From Alphaproteobacteria bacterium (lineage in GTDB: Bacteria > Pseudomonadota > Alphaproteobacteria > Reyranellales > Reyranellaceae), in assembly GCA_017307275.1 (NCBI GenBank), contig JAFKFK010000056.1:1-32420 (forward strand): DNA of 32,420 nucleotides, read 5' to 3'. Numbering within the stretch: position 1 is the stretch's first letter; each line of letters starts with the position of its first letter. A program made the position numbers and the translations under genes. The notes beneath the pieces are model-generated. The model made no database searches and was not told the DNA's origin. It was given only the letters and a program-made list of their open reading frames with translations. Of the stretch, positions 25,013 to 31,176 are shown in pieces.

Positions 25013-26239
25013 TTATCTCTCGACCAGCCAGTGCCGTTCCGTCGCGAAGCGTGCGGCGGCGAGGCCGAGCGCCATCGCTCCGACCACGAAGCAACAGATG
25101 GCGCCAGCCTCGACGGCCGCCAGCACCTCGCCCTGGTTCAGCAGCACGATGGTGCGGAAGGCATAGATGCCGGGCGTCATGATGATGATGCCCGGCACCG
25201 TGAGGACGATCCGGGGCACATGCAGGCCAGTGCGCGCAAGTGAGGCGAGCAACCCGACGACCAATGCTCCCAGAAAGGTTGCGGGCGGCAGGCTCATGCC
25301 TAGATCGTGGAGCGCCAGCCGAAGTTCGTTGCCGGCGAGCGAGAGCAGCCCCACCGTCAGCACGGTGCGAAGCCGGCTGTTGTAGAGCAGCGCGAAGCCG
25401 CAGCCGCCAGCGAAGCTCGCCAAAGCGCGCCACAACAAGCTCATAAGCTCGATGCCGTGACCGGGCGGAGGTGCTGGGACCGAGGGCAGGTTCGCCACCT
25501 CGGCCACCACCGACAGACCGAAGGCCGCGGCCATCAGGATCATCAGCGCATAGAAAAGCCGCGCCATGCCGGCCGTGATCTGATGCTGCACCAGGTCGAG
25601 CAGGGCGGCGACCAGCGGGAACCCCGGCACCAGGAAGAGAGCGGAAGAGATGAACCCCACGGCATGGGCGGTCGAGAAGCCGCGGCCGGCGATGGTGAAC
25701 ACGATCAGGCAATAGAGGCCTGACGCCAGGAGGGCCGCAAAGGCGCTGACGGCATACTGGTTGAGCCGATGACGGAACAGCAGTGCGCGCAACGCCTGAC
25801 CGACAGCGCCGGCCACCATCGCCGCGGCAGTGCCCAGCATGTCACCGCCGTTGAGATAAGAGAAGGCAGCCGAGGCGAGCCCGATCGCCACGGCTACGGT
25901 CGCGATGGAATGCAGCGGTCCCTCGGTCTCGATGCGGTCGAGGTCGGCTGCAAGCTTCCGCGCCGTGAGATCGCCGCGGTCGCCCTGGGCCAGAGTTTCG
26001 AGGGCGGCAATGCGCGCAGCGTCGATGCCGGGCGGCGCAATCTCCGTCGCAAGCGTCGTGGCGCGGCCGTGCTGCCAGGCTGTTGCGGTCATGCCTCCCA
26101 GAGTGACGTGCACCGCGAGGCGCTCGATGCCGAGCCGCGTGGCCAGCAGGTCCATGGCCTGGCGCACGCGGAAAGCGGTATCGCCCGCGCGCAGCATCAT
26201 TGCGCCGAAGCGCAACAGGACGGGGAGGGCGTCGGTCAC
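25013..26239 (-). CDS. ThrE-type threonine/serine exporter family protein
   Basis: A 408-residue inner-membrane protein combining the two halves of the ThrE family. The N-terminal soluble region (about 1-110) begins LPVLLRFGAMMLRAGDTAFR and contains LAVHVTLGGMTATAW. Around ten hydrophobic segments follow, first ATVAVAIGLASAAFSYLNGG and then a C-terminal set with LSLAGNELRLALHDLG and VLTVPGIIIMTPG. Family members export threonine and serine in Corynebacterium; the substrate here is not proven. It lies 22 bases after mqo on the same strand and is probably the operon's last gene, converging on fumC. Confidence 0.9.
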   Translation of the reverse strand: MTDALPVLLRFGAMMLRAGDTAFRVRQAMDLLATRLGIERLAVHVTLGGMTATAWQHGRATTLATEIAPPGIDAARIAALETLAQGDRGDLTARKLAADLDRIETEGPLHSIATVAVAIGLASAAFSYLNGGDMLGTAAAMVAGAVGQALRALLFRHRLNQYAVSAFAALLASGLYCLIVFTIAGRGFSTAHAVGFISSALFLVPGFPLVAALLDLVQHQITAGMARLFYALMILMAAAFGLSVVAEVANLPSVPAPPPGHGIELMSLLWRALASFAGGCGFALLYNSRLRTVLTVGLLSLAGNELRLALHDLGMSLPPATFLGALVVGLLASLARTGLHVPRIVLTVPGIIIMTPGIYAFRTIVLLNQGEVLAAVEAGAICCFVVGAMALGLAAARFATERHWLVER

Positions 26240-26261
26240 GGGGCTGGCCGGCCTGCGGACA

Positions 26262-27755
26262 TCAGACCGTGCGCAGACCCAGCACCTCGGCAGTTTCCTT
26301 GCGCACGCGCTCGACGAGGGCGGCGTCGGTCTTCAGGTCGTGGCCGTAGGAGGGGATCATCTCCTTGAGCTTGGGTTCCCAGTGGCCGACGAGCTGCTTG
26401 TGGAAGCAGTTCTCCAGCATGTGGACCATGATCCAGACGGCGGTCGAGGCACCGGGCGAGGCGCCGAGCAGCGCCACGATGCTCGAATCGGCCGAATGCA
26501 CGATCTCGGTGCCGAATTCGAGCTTGCCGGTATGCAGCGCATCCTTGCGGATGATCTGGACGCGCTGGCCGGCGACATCGAACTCCCAGTCCTTCTCGTC
26601 CAGGCTGGGGTAGAACTCGCGCAGCGCCTTGAAGCGATGGCTGTCGCTCTGCAGCACCTGGCCGACGAGATATTCCTCGAGCGGGAAGTTGTCGCGCCCC
26701 ACCGCCAGGAGAGGCAGCAGATTATCCGGTCGCACCGACTTCAGCAGGTCGAGCGCGGAACCATGTTTCAGGAACTTGGTCGAGAAGCCGGCATAGGGTC
26801 CGAACAGCAGCCAGCGCTTGCCGTCGATGATGCGGGTGTCGAGATGCGGCACCGACATCGGCGGCGTGCCAGTCGCAGCCATGCCATAGACCTTGGCGTT
26901 GTGGCGGTCGGCGATCTCGGGCTTGCCGCAGCGCAGCCAGATGCCGCTCACCGGGAAGCCCGCAAAGCCGTGGGCTTCGGGGATATCCGACTTCTGCAGG
27001 AGCGAGATCGCCGCACCGCCGGCTCCGAGGAAGACATACTTTGCGCCGATACGACGCTTCTCGCCGGTCTTCTCGTCGGTCACGTCGACCTGCCAGCCAC
27101 CGTCCGACCGGCGGTGCAGGTCGGTCACTTCGTGATTGAAGTGGATGTCGAAGCCGTCCTGGCGGCGCAGATAGGCGAGCAAGGCGGAGGTGAGTGCGCC
27201 GTAATTCACGTCGGCACCCGTCACCATGCGCGTGGCGGCAACCGGTTGGCTGGGATCGCGGCCTTCCATGATCAGCGGCACCCACTCGGCGATCTGCTTG
27301 TGGTCCTCTGAATACTCCATGCCGCGATAGCAGTGATGGGCACTCATCGTGGCGTGGCGCTTCTTCAGGAACGCGACGCGGTCGGCGCCGGTGATGAAGC
27401 TCATGTGCGGGACGGGGTGGATGAAAGCGTCGGCCGACGAGATCGCGCCCTTGCGGATAAGGTACGACCAGAACTGGCGCGACATGTCGAACTCGACATT
27501 GACCTCCAGTGCCTTGGCGATGTCGACGCTGCCGTCGGGACGTTGCGGCGTGTAGTTCAGCTCGCAATTGGCGGCATGGCCCGTGCCGGCATTGTTCCAG
27601 GCGGCGGAGCTTTCCTGTGCCTCGCCCGGCAACCGCTCGATGATCTCGAGCCGCAGGTGCGGCTGAAGTTCCTTCAGGAAGGTCGCCAGGGTCATGCTCA
27701 TGATGCCGGCGCCGACCAGGACGACATCGGCGTCGTCAGGTTCGTTCTCTGCCAT
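26262..27755 (-). CDS. mqo: Malate:quinone oxidoreductase
   Basis: FAD-dependent peripheral membrane enzyme of 497 residues that oxidises malate to oxaloacetate and feeds electrons to quinone. The N-terminal FAD-binding motif is DVVLVGAGIMSMTLATFLKE, followed by SSAAWNNAGTGHAANCELNY, both typical of Mqo. The C-terminus contains LLGASPGASTAVWIMVHMLE. A GGGAGA 5 bases before the ATG at 27755 supports this start; the frame is open further upstream into the cupin gene but without a family-like sequence. It follows the cupin gene by 14 bases. Together with the nearby fumC it covers two consecutive TCA-cycle steps. Confidence 0.96.
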   Translation of the reverse strand: MAENEPDDADVVLVGAGIMSMTLATFLKELQPHLRLEIIERLPGEAQESSAAWNNAGTGHAANCELNYTPQRPDGSVDIAKALEVNVEFDMSRQFWSYLIRKGAISSADAFIHPVPHMSFITGADRVAFLKKRHATMSAHHCYRGMEYSEDHKQIAEWVPLIMEGRDPSQPVAATRMVTGADVNYGALTSALLAYLRRQDGFDIHFNHEVTDLHRRSDGGWQVDVTDEKTGEKRRIGAKYVFLGAGGAAISLLQKSDIPEAHGFAGFPVSGIWLRCGKPEIADRHNAKVYGMAATGTPPMSVPHLDTRIIDGKRWLLFGPYAGFSTKFLKHGSALDLLKSVRPDNLLPLLAVGRDNFPLEEYLVGQVLQSDSHRFKALREFYPSLDEKDWEFDVAGQRVQIIRKDALHTGKLEFGTEIVHSADSSIVALLGASPGASTAVWIMVHMLENCFHKQLVGHWEPKLKEMIPSYGHDLKTDAALVERVRKETAEVLGLRTV

Positions 27756-27769
27756 CGAAATCTCCCGAC

Positions 27770-28162
27770 TTATTTCTGTTGGCCTCGTTTGAAGGGCACG
27801 GCTGCGTCCTTGGCCAGCACGACGTAGAGCCGGCGCCACGGCTGGTCGTCGACCAGCTTCCAGGTGTGGCCGCCGCCGGCCGTATCCTCGGCGAGCAGGA
27901 CATCGCCCGGTGTCAGGACGAAGTGCTGGCCGGACCGGGTCTGGAATTCGAGCGTGCCGCTCAGCGTGATCACGAGCTGGCGAACCGGCGCGGTGTGCCA
28001 GGCGAGCGTGCCGCCGGCGCGGGTTTCCTGAAAGGAGGCGGTGGACGTGCCGATCTTGCCACTCAACAGGTCGCCATGCGTGCCCGGCGTCAGCTCGATC
28101 GTTCCTTCTTCGAAATGGGAGTTCTGATCCTCACCCGTCCAGATCCGCACGCACCGAATCAT
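27770..28162 (-). CDS. Single-domain cupin protein
   Basis: A 130-residue protein forming one small beta-barrel cupin domain. The two cupin motifs are recognisable as GGTLAWHTAPVRQLVITLSG and FVLTPGDVLLAEDTAGGGHT. The usual HxH of motif 1 is reduced to one histidine (WHTAP) plus a glutamine, so metal binding may be altered or absent. The ATG at 28162 is preferred: an AGGACGGCAGG site precedes it, and the longer frame would start inside the upstream membrane-protein gene. It is spaced 14 bases before mqo and overlaps the upstream gene by 32 bases. Function unknown. Confidence 0.82.
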   Translation of the reverse strand: MIRCVRIWTGEDQNSHFEEGTIELTPGTHGDLLSGKIGTSTASFQETRAGGTLAWHTAPVRQLVITLSGTLEFQTRSGQHFVLTPGDVLLAEDTAGGGHTWKLVDDQPWRRLYVVLAKDAAVPFKRGQQK

Positions 28163-28652
28163 CCTGCCGTCCTGGGTTGCCTGTTTGCCGAGCCGCCGAG
28201 GACGATAACACGGAAGACGACGAAATACTGGCACCCCTCCGATTGTACGCCGCTACGATGTAGCGGTAGTGGCCATCGGGAAGGCCGATCCGCTGCGCCA
28301 TCCGGCGCCGGCGTCGGCCAGGTTCGGGGGGCAGCACGATCCGCTGACTGAATTCGGCGTTGGGGCAAGCGGCGCGCAGCGCCGCATCGGGCTTGACCTT
28401 GGGGGCTGCGGCGAGTGCGGCCAGTGGATCGAGCGACGACATGTGGTCGTTGCGCACGCGCCACAGGCCAAAGGCAAGCCGGGCTGTTGCGGCGAGCAGC
28501 CAGAGAAGGAGCGCCGGCAAGCCGAAGCGAAAGAAAGGATGCGTCCCTGGTTCGTTCCATGTCCACACGCTCGCGCCGACGAGCGCGAGAGCCGTGATGG
28601 CAGCGGCCACGAAGACCGCAATGGTGACGAACTTGAAACGGCGGGACGACAA
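28131..28652 (-). CDS. Hypothetical small membrane protein
   Basis: I do not recognise this 173-residue protein. It has two hydrophobic segments near the N-terminus (FVTIAVFVAAAITALALVGA and FGLPALLLWLLAATARLAFG), then a soluble part rich in Arg, Pro and Ser (for example VLPPEPGRRRRRMAQRIGLP). The start is a TTG, but a strong AGGAG lies 6 bases upstream, which supports a real gene. Its 3' end overlaps the cupin start by 32 bases in another frame, consistent with an operon. The last 40 residues look low in complexity, so a sequencing frameshift near the end cannot be excluded. Confidence 0.6.
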   Translation of the reverse strand: MSSRRFKFVTIAVFVAAAITALALVGASVWTWNEPGTHPFFRFGLPALLLWLLAATARLAFGLWRVRNDHMSSLDPLAALAAAPKVKPDAALRAACPNAEFSQRIVLPPEPGRRRRRMAQRIGLPDGHYRYIVAAYNRRGASISSSSVLSSSAARQTGNPGRQDDSVRADLDG

Positions 28653-28751
28653 TGCGGTCTCCTGGCGACAATCGCACGTAGTCCCCCGCTACATAGTAAC
28701 GTGCTCAGTCGAGAGGTCGACCCTTTACCTATCCACCGTTTCGCCAGCGCC

Positions 28752-30542
28752 TTACGAAAGAGAAGGTGGCGCGAAAGCGCCGTTCAAGAATTTCGCCTTC
28801 GCCTGTGTGCGGCTGAGTTTGCCTGATGATGTAAGGGGCAGTCCGACCTGACGCGAAACCAGTTCGACGCGGCAATCGATGCCGGCGGTTTCCTTCACGA
28901 CCTGGCGAATATTGCCGATCAAGGCGGCGATCTCGTCGGGCTCGGCAGGGAAGCCCTGGACCAACACGATGACTTCCTCGGCGCCCCCGTTGGTCGCTTC
29001 GAGCGAGAAAGCGCAGGCATCACCGCGGCGCAGGCGCGGCAGCGTTTCGACGGCCCATTCGATATCCTGCGGCCAGATGTTGCGGCCGTTGACGATCATC
29101 AGATCCTTGGCACGACCCGTGATCACCAGTTCGCCGTCGGCCCAGTAGCCGAGGTCGCCGGTGTCGAGCCAGCCATCGTCGAGCACCTCGCGGCTTTCTT
29201 CGGTCTTCAGATAGTAACCGGGCATGACGCTGGGGCCGTTGGCGAAGATGCGGCCGACATGGCGCTCGGCCAGCGGCATGCCGCTCGCGCCGCGAACCTG
29301 GACGAGATGGCCATCCATCGGTCGGCCACACGATACGAACTCGCGTCCCCCCAACGTGTCGGTGCGAAAGCCGGTGAAACGTCCGCCGAACGTCAGGCCG
29401 ACGCAGACCTCGGCCATGCCGTAGCTCGGCATGAAGGCACGCGCATCGAAGCCGCGTGATGCGAAGGTCTCGGCGAAGCGGCGCAGCACCGTGGGCTGGA
29501 TCATGTCCGCGCCGATGCCGGCCAGCTTGAGGCAGGAGAGGTCGATGTCGCCCGGCATCTGCACCTGGGCACGGCGGGCAACCAGTTCGTAGCCGAAGCC
29601 TGGGCTGTAAGTGATAGTGGCGCGCCGTCGCGAGATCAGTGACAGCCATTGCATCGGCCGCCGTGCGAAGTCGCGCGGCGCCAGCAGATCGACGCTGCGC
29701 TGGGCGCACATCGGCGCCAGCACGAAGCCGATCAGGCCCATATCGTGATAGAGCGGCAGCCAGCTCACGCCGGCGTCGTGCTCATCGAGTTCCTGGCGTG
29801 TGATCGAGCCATCGATGTTGGCCATGAGCTGATTCTGGTGGATATCGACGCCCAGCGGCGCGCGCGTGCTGCCCGAGGAAAACTGGATATAGCAACGCTC
29901 GCCGGCCGACAGCGGCTGCAGCTCCGCAGACGCTTCGGGCAGGGCTTCGAAGAGCGACATCGGCCCGACGAGGCGTGCCCAGGTGCCGGCAGCCGCCGCT
30001 TCGGCAAAGCCCACGAGATCGTCGGGCGCCACGACGGCGACAGCGCCCGCCGCCACGATCTGACGGCGGAGCTGGGCGATGTAGCTCTCTTTGGCTCCGA
30101 AGCCGACCGGCACCGCAACGGGAACAGGCAGCACGCCGGCATATTGTGCGCCGAAGAAGGCGACGCAGAAGCCTGGCCAGGTGTCGGCCACGATGACCAG
30201 CCGTTCGCCGCGGCCGATGCCGGCGCCGATCAGGTGGCGTGCGAAGCGCCGCGCCTGCACGCTGAGATCGGCATAGGACAGACGGCTCAGGAGCTTGCCT
30301 CGCGCGTCGAAGAAGTTGAGGCCGGTCTCGCCTCGAGCGGCATAGTCGAGCGCTTCGCAGAGACTGGAGAAGCCGCCGCGGCGGAAGGGGAGGGATGTGT
30401 TCAGTGTTGGCGTCGGCACCAGCGCTTCTGGCGATAAGCCAGAAGGCAGCGTCGAGGCATAACGTTGCAGCCGGCTGGCCTCGCTGTCTGAGGCGAGGGC
30501 TTCCGGAAAACGCGCAGGCAAGACTTCACGGATCGACGTCAT
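28752..30542 (-). CDS. Fatty acyl-AMP ligase under a cobalamin riboswitch
   Basis: A 596-residue adenylate-forming enzyme, best matching fatty acyl-AMP ligases (FAALs, FadD28/FadD32-like), which activate fatty acids as acyl-adenylates and hand them to carrier proteins rather than CoA. Motifs are YIQFSSGSTRAPLGV near residue 218 (the SGSTRxPxGV form seen in mycobacterial FAALs), SWLPLYHDMGLIGFVLAPM near 260, PSYGMAEVCVGL near 372, WLDTGDLGYWADGELVITGR near 458, RNIWPQDIEWAVE near 488, and the C-terminal lysine in TSSGKLSRTQ. About 50 residues of unusual N-terminal extension precede the domain. A GGGAG 8 bases before the ATG at 30542 fixes the start. No carrier protein or synthase gene is adjacent, so the product is unknown. 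The leader carries a complete B12 aptamer. Confidence 0.9.
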   Translation of the reverse strand: MTSIREVLPARFPEALASDSEASRLQRYASTLPSGLSPEALVPTPTLNTSLPFRRGGFSSLCEALDYAARGETGLNFFDARGKLLSRLSYADLSVQARRFARHLIGAGIGRGERLVIVADTWPGFCVAFFGAQYAGVLPVPVAVPVGFGAKESYIAQLRRQIVAAGAVAVVAPDDLVGFAEAAAAGTWARLVGPMSLFEALPEASAELQPLSAGERCYIQFSSGSTRAPLGVDIHQNQLMANIDGSITRQELDEHDAGVSWLPLYHDMGLIGFVLAPMCAQRSVDLLAPRDFARRPMQWLSLISRRRATITYSPGFGYELVARRAQVQMPGDIDLSCLKLAGIGADMIQPTVLRRFAETFASRGFDARAFMPSYGMAEVCVGLTFGGRFTGFRTDTLGGREFVSCGRPMDGHLVQVRGASGMPLAERHVGRIFANGPSVMPGYYLKTEESREVLDDGWLDTGDLGYWADGELVITGRAKDLMIVNGRNIWPQDIEWAVETLPRLRRGDACAFSLEATNGGAEEVIVLVQGFPAEPDEIAALIGNIRQVVKETAGIDCRVELVSRQVGLPLTSSGKLSRTQAKAKFLNGAFAPPSLS

Positions 30543-30631
30543 CGGACGATCTCCCAAACGGTTCGCACTAAGCGCGTCACCGCTCGGTTGACCGTCCCAA
30601 TGGATCATCCCGTCCATCAGAAGAGCGACGC

Positions 30632-30815
30632 TATCGCCGGCAGGTCTTCTGGCTCGCGGGTCTTAGCTCCTGCCCGTCTTCCCAGACCGTGAGGTCCAGT
30701 GACATCTGGGCATTCGCTCGCCGCTTACAGCTGCGGGTACAGCTGCCGATTGGCTCCCAAAGAAGGGAGCGGCACGGCATTCCCTGTTCGCCCCCGGTTA
30801 AGGAGGACCGTCGAT
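30632..30815 (-). promoter_or_regulatory. Cobalamin riboswitch, minus strand, leader of the FAAL gene
   Basis: Read on the minus strand, it has the conserved cobalamin-aptamer elements in order: a purine-rich ACAGGGAATGCCGTG, the TACCCGCAGCTGTAAGCGG segment, TGTCACTGG, TGGGAAGACGGGCAGGAG, and the B12 box AGCCAGAAGACCTGCC at 30639-30654. A 6-bp hairpin (GCTCCC-TTCTTT-GGGAGC) occupies the variable P4-like position at 30753-30770. The roughly 90 bases downstream to the FAAL start would be the expression platform; I could not decide between ribosome-site occlusion and termination. B12 is expected to repress, as with known members of this class. Confidence 0.93.
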
Positions 30816-30822
30816 ACGGTCC

Positions 30823-30851
30823 TCGTTAAGCGGGCAGGGGAGGCGCGTCAA
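30823..30851 (-). promoter_or_regulatory. Predicted promoter of the FAAL riboswitch transcript
   Basis: On the minus strand a TTGACG -35 box (30851-30846) is followed by a 17-base spacer and a TAACGA -10 box (30828-30823), placing transcription start near 30816, at the aptamer's 5' edge. The -35 box lies in the perfect inverted repeat shared with the opposite promoter. Confidence 0.6.
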
Positions 30852-30870
30852 GCGATGCCATGTCTCCAGC

Positions 30871-30899
30871 TTGACGCAATCGCTTCGCCCGCCTATCGG
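30871..30899 (+). promoter_or_regulatory. Predicted promoter of the btuB riboswitch transcript
   Basis: TTGACG -35 box (30871-30876), a 17-base spacer and a TATCGG -10 box (30894-30899) predict a transcript start near 30906, at the 5' edge of the plus-strand aptamer. It mirrors the opposite promoter; both keep CCCGC just upstream of the -10 box. Confidence 0.62.
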
Positions 30900-30905
30900 T
30901 CGAAC

Positions 30906-31084
30906 ATCGACGGTCCTCCTTAACCGGGGGTGAAAAGGGAACGCCGTGCAGTCCTTCGGGACCAATCGGCGGCTGTACCCGCAGCTGTAAGCGGCGAGCA
31001 ACTGTCCACCAGTCACTGGGTGCCAAGCATCCGGGAAGACGGGCAGGAGCTAAGACCCGCGAGCCAGAAGACCTGCCGGCGATA
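30906..31084 (+). promoter_or_regulatory. Cobalamin riboswitch, plus strand, leader of the btuB-like gene
   Basis: Conserved elements in order are AAAAGGGAACGCCGTG at 30933-30948, TACCCGCAGCTGTAAGCGG, AGTCACTGGG, CCGGGAAGACGGGCAGGAG, and the B12 box AGCCAGAAGACCTGCC at 31062-31077. The variable P4-like hairpin is GTCC-TTCG-GGAC at 30951-30962, shorter than its mirror copy and capped by a stable tetraloop. About 90 bases of expression platform follow, with GGGGAGATC as the ribosome binding site. Placement before a TonB-dependent receptor is the classic context: B12 binding shuts off uptake. Confidence 0.96.
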
Positions 31085-31176
31085 GCGTCGCTCTTCTGAT
31101 GGACGGGACAATCCATTGGGACGGTCAACCGAGCGGTGACGCGCCTTGTGCGTGTTGTTGTTGGGGAGATCGTCAA

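Noticed and set aside
28269..28826. Plus-strand open frame opposite the small membrane protein.
   Set aside because: It lacks a ribosome binding site and any recognisable feature, while the minus-strand frame has membrane segments and a strong ribosome site.
30543..30617. An in-frame ATG at 30617 would extend the fatty acyl-AMP ligase by 25 residues (MDGMIHWDGQP...).
   Set aside because: The extension lies inside the riboswitch downstream segment, which is duplicated almost unchanged before btuB, and a good ribosome binding site precedes the ATG at 30542.
30699..31016. Two short open frames on opposite strands with similar peptides (MTSGHSLAAYSCGYS and MTGGQLLAAYSCGYS).
   Set aside because: They are antisense readings of the two duplicated riboswitch aptamers, so their similarity reflects RNA conservation, not protein coding.
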